In this document: in pieces, positions 1 to 8,909 of the stretch
How the letters are laid out: every line of letters begins with the position of its first letter
Numbering within the stretch: position 1 is the first letter of the stretch
From: Pedobacter sp. L105
Lineage (GTDB): Bacteria; Bacteroidota; Bacteroidia; Sphingobacteriales; Sphingobacteriaceae
DNA: 64,000 bases
NCBI RefSeq assembly: GCF_009765875.1
Contig: NZ_LMUP01000006.1
Coordinates: forward strand, 62,001 to 126,000
Direction of reading: 5' to 3'
The notes under the pieces: model-generated
Told to the model about the DNA's origin: nothing
The model's input: only the letters and a program-made list of their open reading frames with translations
Database searches by the model: none
Translations under genes and position numbers: made by a program

Positions 1-1632
1 CTTGCTGGTTATGGTACCGGAGCAGTAATGGGTGTGCCGAGCGGAGACCAGCGCGACTGGCTGTTTGCCAAACATTTTAACCTGCCGATGGTTCAGATCC
101 TTGACGGACAAAAAGATATTGACGTTCAGGCCGATCATACCAAGGAAGGAAAGTATATCAATTCTGGCTTTATCAATGGAATGGAATATAAGGAAGCGGT
201 AGAAACTTTAAACAGCTGGCTGGAAGAAATGAAAGTAGGGAAGGCTAAAATCAACTACCGTATGCGCGATGCCATCTTTGGCCGTCAGCGTTACTGGGGA
301 GAACCTATTCCGATTTATTTTAAGGATGGTTTGCCTTATTTAATTAAAGAGGATGAACTGCCTCTAGTATTACCTGAAATTGATAAGTATTTACCTACAG
401 AGAGCGGTGAACCGCCATTGGGCAGGGCGGAAAACTGGAGCTACGAAGATCAGTATACCTATGAACTGAGTACGATGCCGGGATGGGCTGGTTCCAGCTG
501 GTATTGGTACCGTTATATGGATGCACAGAATAAGGATGCTTTTGCTTCGAAGGAAGCGATTGCCTACTGGAAGGATGTGGATTTATATATCGGAGGTTCT
601 GAACATGCTACAGGACATTTATTGTACAGCCGCTTCTGGAATAAGTTCCTGAAAGATATGGGTTATGTGAATGAAGAGGAGCCTTTCAAAAAACTGATCA
701 ACCAGGGAATGATCCAGGGCAGAAGTAATTTTGTTTACCGCGTAGTAGCGGAAGACGGAAGGGCAACCAATACACTGGTTTCACATGGTTTGAAGGATCA
801 GTATAAAACTGCTGCTTTGCATGTGGATGTAAATATAGTTGACAATGAAGTGCTGGATATAGAGAAATTTAAATTGTTCAGACCTGAATTTACCGATGCA
901 GAATTTATCCTGGAAAACGGGAAGTATATCTGTGGGGTAGAGGTAGAGAAGATGTCTAAATCTAAATTCAACGTGGTTAATCCTGATGTGCTGATTGCCA
1001 GTTATGGTGCAGATACGTTAAGGATGTACGAGATGTTCTTAGGCCCGCTGGAACAAAGCAAACCCTGGAATACCAATGGAATTGAAGGCGTGTTTAAGTT
1101 CCTGCGGAAGTTCTGGAGATTGTTCCACAATGACGCATGGGAGTTTAAAGTAAGTGACGAAGAACCAACCAAAGCTGAGTTAAAGGCTTTGCATAAGATC
1201 ATCAAAAAGGTACAGGACGATATTGAGAGATTTTCATTCAATACTTCGGTTTCCAGCTTTATGATCGCAGTGAATGAACTGACCGATCTTAAATCTAACA
1301 AAAGAGCTATTTTGCAGGACCTGGTGATTGTGCTTTCCCCATATGCCCCGCATATTACGGAAGAGTTATGGTCGCTGTTAGGGAATACGGAGAGTTTATC
1401 TTTTGCTGCTTATCCTGAGTTTAATCCTTCTTATATGATAGAGGATGAATTTAGTTACCCGGTTTCGGTAAACGGTAAAACAAGGTTGAATTTAAACCTG
1501 AGTTTAACGCTTGATGCTGCGGAAATTGAAGCATTGGTATTGGCGGATGAGCAGGTGCAGAAATACCTGGATGGCAAGACACCTAAGAAAGTGATCGTTG
1601 TAAAAGGACGTATCGTGAATATTGTGATTTAG
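1..1632 (+). CDS. leuS: Leucyl-tRNA synthetase, C-terminal part (5' truncated by window)
   Basis: Class I aminoacyl-tRNA synthetase that charges tRNA-Leu in the cytoplasm. The reading frame is open from base 1, so the gene begins outside the window; 543 codons are visible and bacterial LeuRS is usually well over 800 residues. The KMSKS adenylation loop is encoded at 949-963 and is followed by an anticodon-binding helical domain and the small C-terminal domain. The segments [15 protein letters not shown] and [16 protein letters not shown] are typical LeuRS catalytic-domain sequence. The gene is followed by a long hairpin with a T-run at 1685-1775 that could end transcription. The identification is secure. 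Confidence 0.97.
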   Translation, partial: LAGYGTGAVMGVPSGDQRDWLFAKHFNLPMVQILDGQKDIDVQADHTKEGKYINSGFINGMEYKEAVETLNSWLEEMKVGKAKINYRMRDAIFGRQRYWGEPIPIYFKDGLPYLIKEDELPLVLPEIDKYLPTESGEPPLGRAENWSYEDQYTYELSTMPGWAGSSWYWYRYMDAQNKDAFASKEAIAYWKDVDLYIGGSEHATGHLLYSRFWNKFLKDMGYVNEEEPFKKLINQGMIQGRSNFVYRVVAEDGRATNTLVSHGLKDQYKTAALHVDVNIVDNEVLDIEKFKLFRPEFTDAEFILENGKYICGVEVEKMSKSKFNVVNPDVLIASYGADTLRMYEMFLGPLEQSKPWNTNGIEGVFKFLRKFWRLFHNDAWEFKVSDEEPTKAELKALHKIIKKVQDDIERFSFNTSVSSFMIAVNELTDLKSNKRAILQDLVIVLSPYAPHITEELWSLLGNTESLSFAAYPEFNPSYMIEDEFSYPVSVNGKTRLNLNLSLTLDAAEIEALVLADEQVQKYLDGKTPKKVIVVKGRIVNIVI

Positions 1633-1684
1633 TTGATAGAAGATTCTCCTGTTTGATTTATCAGGGGATTTTCCTGCTTTGCTT

Positions 1685-1773
1685 AAAAAACGGATACCCT
1701 CTTTTGTTGCTGAAACCTTTGCGGCGCTGCGCTTGCAAAATTTCTAGGCAACAAAAAAGGGTATCCGTTTTTT
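1685..1773 (+). repeat. Variable-stem inverted repeat, copy A
   Basis: The 26-bp arms at 1685-1710 and 1748-1773 pair with one mismatch and end in A6/T8 runs. The 37-nt loop (1711-1747) differs by one base from the loop of copy C at 24954-24990 (read on the minus strand), although the stems are unrelated. The left flank (TGCTTTGCTT) and right flank (GATGATCTGTTGCA) resemble those of copy B. It could act as the leuS terminator. It belongs to a repeat family found four times in this window. Confidence 0.8.
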
Positions 1774-1825
1774 TTAAGATGATCTGTTGCAAGGCGGTCT
1801 GGTATATCCCGGAGGAAACCCTCAG

Positions 1826-2128
1826 CTATGATAATCTCAATTTTTCCGGGAGAGGGCAAAGCCAATTCTTAGAATAATTTGCAGCAGCTTGGTTCAGGAT
1901 ATGCTTAGCAATAATGATTTTAATTATCCCGGGAGAGGGGAAAGCCAATTCTTTAGAATAATTTGCAGCAACTTGGTTCAGGATATGCTTAGGAATAATG
2001 ATTTTAATTATCCCGGGAGAGGGGAAAGCCAATTCTTTAGAATAATTTGCAGCAGCTTGGTTCAGGATATCCTTAGGAAGGATGATTTCAACTATCCCAG
2101 GAGTTGGAAGACTAATTCTTTACAATAA
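1826..2128 (+). repeat. 84-bp tandem repeat, about 3.6 copies
   Basis: The core CCGGG recurs at 1846, 1929 and 2013 and as CCAGG near 2097, giving a period of 83-84 bp. The first spacing is one base short because one T is missing in a T-run. The two central copies are nearly identical; the first and last have drifted. Each unit carries GGGAGAGGGGAAAGCCAATT followed by TTTGCAGCARCTTGGTTCAG. In one plus frame the repeat reads as a 28-residue unit (around NDFNYPGRGESQFF), but there is no sign of translation or of a known protein family. Confidence 0.85.
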
Positions 2129-2170
2129 CCCTCAGCACGGTGGTTAGAATTGCCCAAAGAAAATCTATAA

Positions 2171-2248
2171 AAAAATAAGGTGTACTATTTCAATGCCTTC
2201 AAGCGCGTTTCAGCGGTTGGCAGCATTGAAATAGTACACCTTATTTTT
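2171..2248. repeat. Perfect 26-bp inverted repeat, copy D (probable terminator)
   Basis: The arms at 2171-2196 and 2223-2248 are perfectly complementary over 26 bp, begin with A5 and end with T5, and enclose a 26-nt loop. The right flank GATCATCTTTTG matches that of copy B (24663-24674), but the loop is largely different from copies A-C. It lies just downstream of the minus-strand susD-like gene and can serve as its terminator. Confidence 0.75.
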
Positions 2249-2294
2249 CAAATCAGATCATCTTTTGGATAATTGATGATCCCGTGTCAGCAGG

Positions 2295-3872
2295 TTATTG
2301 TAAAATCCACATGACACCATTAATATCGTCATTGCCGCCAAACTGACTAGCCAATGCTTTATTGTAATTGGTGGTATTGGCTGTTCTTTCAGCGGCAGGA
2401 TACTGGAACCTTGAAGCGATACGTGTTCCGTTTCCGGTACCCGGGCCTGTAGTAAAATTAGGTATTCCTGTTCTGCGGTAAGTGAAGTACGACTCTAAAC
2501 CTGAATGGCGGAAAAGGGCCAGGTACTTTTGCTGCAGGATCTCTGTTAAACCAGTTGCACCGGCAGCGTATTTTACACCTGCCTGGCTGTAATAGGTAGC
2601 GAAATTAGTGGGGATACTGTAGGTGTCATAATTTGCCAGGGCAGTTACATCTGTAGATCCCGGGCGATAAAAATAAGCAGTTATTGCACCATTATCAGGG
2701 ATGCTATAAGATGCCATTGAGGCTTTGATCCCTGCTGTGTAATAGGTTTCTGCATCTCCTGTTGCCCATCCGCGGTTAATTCCTTCAGCGATATTAAACA
2801 TCAGCTCTGCATAACCAATAATGATACTTGGCTCGCCGGTAAAGGTGGAGTAAAAATGCTTTCTGTTGATGAAGGAATATCTTTGCTGACCAGCATTGTT
2901 GTACATGATACTTAAATCCTGACCCGGATCTGCACCTACAAATGAAGTGAAAGCAATTGGACTTTGTTTCAGTGAATCTACCAGATAACGGGCAGGTTCG
3001 GCTGTAACGAATACCCTTGGATCTTTTAAGCTGGTCAGTAAGCCAATATAAGTAGAAGACGTGTTTTTACGTGAGCCACTCTGACCAAAGTTATTTGGAT
3101 TTGAAGGATAGTAATTGTTTGGAATAACAAAGGTATATTGAAGATTATCACTGGCACTGGTCATTAAGGGATACTTCGTAGGATTGCCAACTACAGTTGC
3201 AAATTGTGAAGCCACATTTAAATCCGTATCTGATGTTTTTTTACTCAATTGTATCAGCAAGCGTATTCTGAATGAGTTCACCACCTTTTGCCAGGCGATT
3301 AAGCTATTGCCTAAATAAATATCGCCGCCCAGGCTGTTATCGCCACTGGCAATCAACGATGCCAAGTCAGTATTGGCACCATCCAGCCAGTTCAGGCATT
3401 GCAGCATCACGGATTTTTGTGTATCATAAACCGGATCTAACACAGTTAAGCCCTGCAGCGCCTGGGTCATTGGAATATCGCCCATTTCCAGGCTCATTTT
3501 GCTAAAATAGAAAGCCCTGAAGAATTTCCCTAAGGCACTGTAAGGGTTCAGTGCAGGTGATCCTGCTTTAGTAGCCGCAGCTTCCATGGCCACTACGTTT
3601 TTCAATGTAGTGTACTCATCATCGCCGCTTCCAAAATCATAACGGTTGTTCCCGTAATAATCGTAGTTGTACAAATAATACTGATCATAGGTTTCATCAG
3701 AAGTTTCCGGAAGGACAGCCATACTGTTGGCAACCCCGTTAAAAAGCAGGGAAGCCGGAACAGTGGAAGGTTTATTGTTATTGAGTGTTAGCTCATCAAA
3801 ATTCTTTTTGCAACTGCTTACTGCCAGTAAAGTTACGAAGGACAGTAAGTAGATTTTATATGTGTTTTTCAT
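2295..3872 (-). CDS. SusD/RagB-type outer-membrane lipoprotein
   Basis: Surface-exposed substrate-capturing lipoprotein that forms the lid over its SusC partner. The chosen start (3872) gives 525 residues with a lipoprotein signal: hydrophobic YLLSFVTLLAV and then a cysteine at residue 21 (VSSCKK). An upstream in-frame ATG at 3911 would add 13 residues ahead of the signal and is unlikely. The segment FDELTLNNNKPSTVPASLL and the TPR-like helical pattern fit the SusD-like_2 branch (PF12771 type). It follows susC by 106 bp on the same strand, so the two form a pair. The substrate cannot be read from the sequence; the neighbouring phosphonate genes suggest a phosphonate or phospholipid-derived ligand. 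Confidence 0.93.
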   Translation of the reverse strand: MKNTYKIYLLSFVTLLAVSSCKKNFDELTLNNNKPSTVPASLLFNGVANSMAVLPETSDETYDQYYLYNYDYYGNNRYDFGSGDDEYTTLKNVVAMEAAATKAGSPALNPYSALGKFFRAFYFSKMSLEMGDIPMTQALQGLTVLDPVYDTQKSVMLQCLNWLDGANTDLASLIASGDNSLGGDIYLGNSLIAWQKVVNSFRIRLLIQLSKKTSDTDLNVASQFATVVGNPTKYPLMTSASDNLQYTFVIPNNYYPSNPNNFGQSGSRKNTSSTYIGLLTSLKDPRVFVTAEPARYLVDSLKQSPIAFTSFVGADPGQDLSIMYNNAGQQRYSFINRKHFYSTFTGEPSIIIGYAELMFNIAEGINRGWATGDAETYYTAGIKASMASYSIPDNGAITAYFYRPGSTDVTALANYDTYSIPTNFATYYSQAGVKYAAGATGLTEILQQKYLALFRHSGLESYFTYRRTGIPNFTTGPGTGNGTRIASRFQYPAAERTANTTNYNKALASQFGGNDDINGVMWILQ

Positions 3873-3978
3873 CTCTGTATAATTGTGTTTTAAAGGTGAT
3901 GAAGCTATCATGATCTGAAAATCATTGGTGATACAATTTGAAAGATCATGATGGTTTCATATTTATGCTGTTGATCAA

Positions 3979-6900
3979 TTAAAATGAAACTTTGAAATTG
4001 AAACCATAACTGCGCACTGTTGGAGATTGTAAAGAAGTAGAAGCTGTAGCACCATTATACTGATCTAAATCCACATCCTTGAAATCTTTGTTGGCGTAGA
4101 AATATAAAAGGTTCCGTCCGTAGATAGAGAAGGATACCTTTTTGAGGAACGATTTCTCCAGGAACTTTTTAGGCACATCATAACCAATAGTTACCTCACG
4201 CAGTTTTGCATACGTTTTGCTCATTAAATTGGCTTCATCTGCATTGTAATACGTACTTACATAACCCTGTACAAGACTTGCAGTTGTATTAGGGGCATAT
4301 TGTAAAGCTCCATAATTTAAAACAGCACCTGTTTGTGAGTTATAATTAATAGGCACTCCGTTAGAGATCACCACACCCGGGCCAACATATGATCCGGTAT
4401 AACCAGCCTTACCGTAATTTAGCCAATCCTGGTAGCGTGCAGCACCTAGTTCGCCTTCGGCAGTTTGGATATTACTACCACCGCGCATGGTTTTATTATG
4501 CATATAATCTACCATTACACCACCTACAGATCCATCCAATTGGAAGCCTAAACTCCAGCTTTTGTATTGGAAATTGTTGGAGAAGCTCCAGGCAAATTTG
4601 CCATTCTCATTGCCCAGGTATTGTGGAACCGGGTTGATCAATGGTTTACCTGTGGCGTCATTGATGATTTTTCCGTCTGGTGTTCTTACGAAAGCTGTAC
4701 CGTATAACTTATCTGTACGGTCGCCGGCTTTAAAGAATTGTGCATAGATGTCTTGTCCTTCCGGCAGTTCTTTGTACACTTGTTTGTAGGTAGAGATATT
4801 GGCCATGATGTTCCATGAAAAACCGGTTGATGTTTTAACTGGTGTAGCAGTTAAGGAACCTTCATATCCTGTTTTCTTTGTTTTCAAAGCATTCAGGTAC
4901 TCAATGGTATAACCAGTAGAGGTAGAAATCGTATTAGCTAAAATTTGCGGGCCGTCAATATACTGGAATGCAGTACCACTAAAACCGATACGGTTATTCA
5001 AAAACTTGATGTCAAAACCTTCTTCATAATTTAAACGGGTAGATGTTTTGATACCGTTTTGATAAAGTAGGTCGGAAGCATAACCTGCAGTCTGGCTGTT
5101 ATAGGGTTTACTGGTAGAATAAGATGTTGCCAGTGAATAATCGGGACCATTGTAAGGGGAGGCATAAGTTGATCCGTAACCCAGTGGATTATAGAATAAC
5201 GGGCCGGCACCAGAGGTTGTACCACCGTAAACGGAGATGGAGTTATAAGGGGCAGGGCCAATAGTAGTAGAGGTTGCATCAGAACGGATGTTGGAATAAG
5301 AAGCCCTTCCTTTTAAATAGGATATAAAGCTAGGCATCTTCACATAGTCAGATACTACTGTTGCTAAAGATAAACTTGGGTAGAAATAGGTTGTTGGTAC
5401 CTGGAAAGCAGATGATTTATCTACACGTCCTGTAGTGGAAATGGTAGCATACTTACCTAAACTTGCGTCCAATGAATAGTAAGCACTCAGTACGCGCATT
5501 TGTGAACTGAAGCTGGTAGATTGTACAGCATTTTTTGAATTACTGAAGGCATATACTTCAGGAACGTTCAGGTAATCTGTAGAGGTCCAGCTGGAGTTAT
5601 AACTAAATTCCCTTAAATTACTACCCACTACTCCGGATAGGTTCAGGAACCTTTTAACCGTATAATTGTAGTTCAGCATCAGCTCTGTATTGTTATCAAA
5701 CAGGTCGCGGCGGTCTTCACGATAATCACCTTCATTTCCTTCACGTCCATAAGGGTGGGCAGAGAAAGGCAGGTCTTCTGTACGCAGGATATTATATGTG
5801 TCAATTTGTGAACGCAGGGTTGCATTTAAGTGGTCATCGATTTTATAGTTTCCACTGAAGTAACCGTATACGTCATTTTTGTAATGACCACGTGTCCATT
5901 CCTGTGTTAATAAATAAGGGTTATGGTAGCGGGTATACTCTTCAAATTCTGATTGTGTACCTACTTTACCAGGCTGCCATATGGCTTTGATGTCTGGTGA
6001 ATTTACACTCCAATCGGCACCTGTCCAGATTGCTAAATTATAGATCAAACTGTTTGGACCGTATTGAACATCAGGAAAGTTATCTGTTGACTGTCTGTTG
6101 AAATCTAGGTTTCCTTCAAACTTCCAGCGTTTACTTGGCGTAAAAGCTGCGTACAGGTTAAAGTTTGCGATATCCAGGTATTCACTTGGAATATAACTTT
6201 GCTGGTGCTGTTGGGAAGCTGAAAACCTGGTGGTATAATTATCTCCTGTGGAAGAGATGGAAACGTTATTGTTCAGTTGATATCCTGTTTGCAGGAAGTT
6301 AGCTAAGTTATTTGCTCCACGGGCTGTCCATGGTGTTGGCTGTCTAACGCCATTCACGATAGGGCTATCATACTGAGCGATCAGCTGCCCATTAAAATAA
6401 GGTCCCCAGATATCATAATCACTATCCACACCACCTGGTGCTCCGCCTTTACCATCTACGAAAGTGTAAAAAGTGTTTTCTCCCGGACCGTAAGAGTGTT
6501 GTACCCTTGGAAAGGCGAGAAATCCTTTATTGATCACCGTACTGCTATTAAAATCAACTGCCAGGCCATTACCTGTTTTATTGGCTTTTTTAGTGGTGAT
6601 CAGGATTGCGCCGAAAGAAGCACGGTTACCATAAAGTGCTGCCGCAGCAGGGCCTTTCAGTACAGTGAAACTTTCAATATCGTCCGGGCTCAGGTTATAA
6701 GTATCTGTATTGATGGGGAAACCATCCACTACATATAAAGAGACGGTATTACCCCTGATGCTTACGTTTGGTGCACCCAGTAATTCTGCTGAAGGGCCAA
6801 CCGATAAGCCTGCCACTTTACCAATCAGTCCTGTAATAGGATTAGGGTCACGTGCAGTGGTCAGTTCCGATCCGCTTACTGTTGATACAGCATAGCCGAT

Positions 6901-7263
6901 ACGTTTGGTTTCTTTCTTAATACCCAGGGCAGTTACCACTACTTCTGTTAGATCACTGCTATTGGCGATCATGTTTACCATTACACTCTGGCTGTTGGTG
7001 AGCGTAACTTCCTGTTGATTGTACCCAACCGAATGAAATACCAATACCTGGCCTGGTTTGGCGATAATCGTAAAATGACCTGAACCATCGGTGATCGTTC
7101 CTTTGCTGCTACCTTTTAGCATAATGCTAATGCCCGGTAGAGGCTGGTTGGTTTCATCATTAACTGTACCGGTTACTCTGGATTGCCCATACCCTAGTAT
7201 AGGAGCAAGGCCGAGTAACAGCACGGTTATCACTATTTTTAATGACTTGTAAATGTGTTCCAT
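3979..7263 (-). CDS. SusC/RagA-type TonB-linked outer-membrane transporter
   Basis: Outer-membrane beta-barrel importer energised by TonB, partner of the downstream SusD-like lipoprotein. The start at 7263 gives 1094 residues with signal peptide MEHIYKSLKIVITVLLLGLA; the longer frame to 7308 adds 15 unlikely residues. After the signal come a carboxypeptidase-regulatory-like domain (about 30-110), a plug domain with the SusC signature VVDGFPINTDTYNLSPDDIE, and a barrel ending in an aromatic residue (KVSF). There is no STN domain, so ECF/anti-sigma signalling is not expected. Its promoter block (7304-7339) is shared with the hydrolase operon at 8910. Confidence 0.95.
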   Translation of the reverse strand: MEHIYKSLKIVITVLLLGLAPILGYGQSRVTGTVNDETNQPLPGISIMLKGSSKGTITDGSGHFTIIAKPGQVLVFHSVGYNQQEVTLTNSQSVMVNMIANSSDLTEVVVTALGIKKETKRIGYAVSTVSGSELTTARDPNPITGLIGKVAGLSVGPSAELLGAPNVSIRGNTVSLYVVDGFPINTDTYNLSPDDIESFTVLKGPAAAALYGNRASFGAILITTKKANKTGNGLAVDFNSSTVINKGFLAFPRVQHSYGPGENTFYTFVDGKGGAPGGVDSDYDIWGPYFNGQLIAQYDSPIVNGVRQPTPWTARGANNLANFLQTGYQLNNNVSISSTGDNYTTRFSASQQHQQSYIPSEYLDIANFNLYAAFTPSKRWKFEGNLDFNRQSTDNFPDVQYGPNSLIYNLAIWTGADWSVNSPDIKAIWQPGKVGTQSEFEEYTRYHNPYLLTQEWTRGHYKNDVYGYFSGNYKIDDHLNATLRSQIDTYNILRTEDLPFSAHPYGREGNEGDYREDRRDLFDNNTELMLNYNYTVKRFLNLSGVVGSNLREFSYNSSWTSTDYLNVPEVYAFSNSKNAVQSTSFSSQMRVLSAYYSLDASLGKYATISTTGRVDKSSAFQVPTTYFYPSLSLATVVSDYVKMPSFISYLKGRASYSNIRSDATSTTIGPAPYNSISVYGGTTSGAGPLFYNPLGYGSTYASPYNGPDYSLATSYSTSKPYNSQTAGYASDLLYQNGIKTSTRLNYEEGFDIKFLNNRIGFSGTAFQYIDGPQILANTISTSTGYTIEYLNALKTKKTGYEGSLTATPVKTSTGFSWNIMANISTYKQVYKELPEGQDIYAQFFKAGDRTDKLYGTAFVRTPDGKIINDATGKPLINPVPQYLGNENGKFAWSFSNNFQYKSWSLGFQLDGSVGGVMVDYMHNKTMRGGSNIQTAEGELGAARYQDWLNYGKAGYTGSYVGPGVVISNGVPINYNSQTGAVLNYGALQYAPNTTASLVQGYVSTYYNADEANLMSKTYAKLREVTIGYDVPKKFLEKSFLKKVSFSIYGRNLLYFYANKDFKDVDLDQYNGATASTSLQSPTVRSYGFNFKVSF

Positions 7264-7303
7264 CTGCTTTAGATTAATTTGGAAAAAGAATGAATTTCTA
7301 TAC

Positions 7304-7339
7304 AGCAATACTAAACTTTGTTTATTATTTGTAAACTAA
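7304..7339 (-). promoter_or_regulatory. susC promoter/operator block, shared with the 8910 operon
   Basis: On the minus strand, 41 bp before the susC start, a 36-bp block begins TTAGTTTACAAATAATAAAC and ends AAGTTTAGTATTGCT. It matches 30 of 36 positions without gaps to 8853-8888 ahead of the hydrolase operon. TAGTATTG is one base from the Bacteroidota -7 consensus TAnnTTTG. GTTTA and TAAAC form a small dyad with a 7-bp spacer. The promoter reading is an inference; the match is directly visible. Confidence 0.6.
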
Positions 7340-7451
7340 GATTAGGTTAAGTGTAGTTTAATATTCCGTGTCCAAATCGTTAAGCAGGTGGGATTTCTTA
7401 ATAGATGAAAGTAGGTGTTTTGACAATTAATTAATACTGCCGAAACAATTA

Positions 7452-8033
7452 TTAGTGTGTATTTTTGGCTAAGTGTCTTGTAGCCATTGATTTTAAAAAT
7501 TCAACATTGTCAACTTTTACATTTGTTTCTTTGGCCTTATCGTCCCAGTAGCGTAACTGTATCATTAACTCGGCATCTGGCTGACGTTCAAATTCTGCAG
7601 CTTCTTCAGCGCTCATTACACCTCCCTGGAAGTCTAAGGTAACCCTGCTTGCGGGAGAAAGCTTTTCATAATACTCCGGGAACTTAAAAGTGAGATAACG
7701 TTTGGCTACCACATGGCTTTTAACCAGTTCAGTAAGCCGTTTGGAAAAACCTCTTTCCAGCAGGTAGTCGGCGCCTAACTTTTCATGGTCTACATTGCCC
7801 ATTCCATCCATGCTTTCTACTTCATTACTGGCACATAAATGGCCGATATCGTGAAAGAAGGCAGCTAAGATCACTTCATCATCATATCCTCCATCCGCTG
7901 CAAGCGATGCTGCCTGCGACATATGTTCTATTTGCGATACGGGTTCGCCGATATAATCTTCATCTCCATGTCTTTCATATAAGGAGAAAATTTCATTTAC
8001 AATGAGTTCAGGTGTGTTGGCTGCTATGGTCAT
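7452..8033 (-). CDS. PhnZ-like HD-domain di-iron phosphonate oxygenase
   Basis: HD-domain protein of 193 residues of the group that cleaves C-P bonds oxidatively (PhnZ/TmpB type, 'phosphonate degradation HDIG' family). PhnZ converts 2-amino-1-hydroxyethylphosphonate to glycine and phosphate. The expected iron ligands are present: H37, H61-D62, H83, H107 and D164. The lid pair Y27/E30 and candidate substrate-binding residues H65, K111, S129 and R161 are also present. All sit at a constant offset of +3 from the PhnZ numbering as I recall it. The PhnZ partner PhnY* (a 2-oxoglutarate hydroxylase) is absent from this locus, so the substrate may be a pre-hydroxylated aminophosphonate. It is divergent from the regulator at 8244 and upstream of susC. 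Confidence 0.85.
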   Translation of the reverse strand: MTIAANTPELIVNEIFSLYERHGDEDYIGEPVSQIEHMSQAASLAADGGYDDEVILAAFFHDIGHLCASNEVESMDGMGNVDHEKLGADYLLERGFSKRLTELVKSHVVAKRYLTFKFPEYYEKLSPASRVTLDFQGGVMSAEEAAEFERQPDAELMIQLRYWDDKAKETNVKVDNVEFLKSMATRHLAKNTH

Positions 8034-8067
8034 GGGATTTGTTTTTTGACAAAGGAAACAGGTCGGT

Positions 8068-8155
8068 GTTAAGTAATTGTTAACCAGATGATATAAATGT
8101 GTTGCGCCATTCTATTACCGGAATTATCAATCCCGTTAATTAACAGTAATTAACA
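8068..8155. promoter_or_regulatory. Candidate operator region between the HD oxygenase and XRE-cupin genes
   Basis: This divergent intergenic region holds a dyad GTTAAGTAATTGTTAAC (8068-8084; GTTAA, 7-bp spacer, TTAAC) and two direct copies of TAATTAACA at 8137-8145 and 8147-8155, one helical turn apart. Such half-sites fit binding by the adjacent XRE-type regulator, but no footprint can be inferred from sequence alone. Confidence 0.4.
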
Positions 8156-8243
8156 TTCCTGTTTTTGCATCGGCTACATTTATTTTTTACTTTCGCCGAA
8201 GTCAGCAGAGGAAATTTTTGGAGTTGCTGATAATTAGCTATCG

Positions 8244-8822
8244 ATGAAGAACGACATTTTACTGCAAATCAGCAACCGTATAAAAGACAGAAGGCGCGAA
8301 AAAAATATCACTGTTCAGGAGTTATCTGTACGGGCCAATGTGAGTAAAGGATTGATTTCGCAAATTGAAAATAGCCGTACCATTCCTTCACTGGTGGTAT
8401 TGATTGATATTATCAAAGCATTGGAAATTGACCTGAATGCTTTTTTCAAAGACATCCGGGATAAAGACGACCAAAGCCCGGTGATCATCAAACGCAAAGC
8501 AGAATACGATCACTTTGAAAAAGAACATGCGGAGGGATTTCATTACCAGCGTATCTTTACCCAATCAATTACTCATTCTACCGTTGATATTGTTATCCTG
8601 GAACTGGAACCCAATGCCCTTAGGCCTTTGGTAGAAACCGAAGCCTACGAATACAAATATGTGCTGGAAGGAAAAATAGAATACCAGTTTAATGAAGAGA
8701 GCTATGTTTTAAATGAAGGAGATTCCATGCTTTTTGATGGCCGCATTGCACATACCCCTAAAAACCTGGGCAAAAAGACTGCGCGAATGCTGGTGGTTTA
8801 TTTTTTTGAAAATAAAAACTAA
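8244..8822 (+). CDS. XRE-family transcriptional regulator with C-terminal cupin domain
   Basis: DNA-binding regulator of 192 residues. Residues about 7-65 form an XRE/Cro helix-turn-helix (NVSKGLISQIENSRTIPSL). Residues about 105-190 form a cupin that probably senses a small ligand (YEYKYVLEGKIEYQF, LNEGDSMLFDGRIAHTP). It sits between the divergent HD oxygenase gene and the hydrolase operon, 87 bp ahead of the latter, so it is the likely local regulator of phosphonate use. Whether it represses or activates cannot be told. Confidence 0.9.
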   Translation: MKNDILLQISNRIKDRRREKNITVQELSVRANVSKGLISQIENSRTIPSLVVLIDIIKALEIDLNAFFKDIRDKDDQSPVIIKRKAEYDHFEKEHAEGFHYQRIFTQSITHSTVDIVILELEPNALRPLVETEAYEYKYVLEGKIEYQFNEESYVLNEGDSMLFDGRIAHTPKNLGKKTARMLVVYFFENKN

Positions 8823-8852
8823 CCGCATACTTAATCAAATCTTAATATGGAA

Positions 8853-8888
8853 TTAGTTTGATGTTAATAAACTAAGTTTAGTATTGCT
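8853..8888 (+). promoter_or_regulatory. Promoter/operator of the hydrolase operon, shared with susC
   Basis: TTTG at 8857-8860 and TAGTATTG at 8879-8886 are separated by 18 bp, close to the Bacteroidota -33/-7 arrangement, and the predicted transcript would start about 15-20 bases before the ATG at 8910. The whole 36-bp block matches 30/36 to the minus strand at 7304-7339 ahead of susC. A further TTAACA half-site follows at 8888-8893. Confidence 0.6.
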
Positions 8889-8909
8889 TAACATTTTAAT
8901 AAGCAATAT

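Larger units (their letters stand above)
1633..2294. other. Gene-free repeat island between leuS and the susD-like gene
   Basis: This 662-bp stretch holds no credible gene. It contains, in order, a long inverted repeat (1685-1773), an 84-bp-period tandem array (about 1826-2128) and a second perfect inverted repeat (2171-2248). The open frame at 1889-2128 is only the tandem repeat read in frame, since 84 is a multiple of three. The island separates two genes that converge on it. Confidence 0.8.

Noticed and set aside
1889..2128. 79-codon open frame inside the 84-bp tandem array
   Set aside because: The frame exists only because the period is a multiple of three; its start codon is inside a repeat unit and the sequence has no protein-family features.
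1826..2128. Possible CRISPR array
   Set aside because: The 84-bp units are contiguous without spacers and no cas gene is present.
7452..8033. HD-domain protein as a general nucleotide phosphohydrolase
   Set aside because: The lid residues Y27/E30 and the full set of PhnZ-like ligands, together with the phosphonate neighbours, favour the di-iron oxygenase group.
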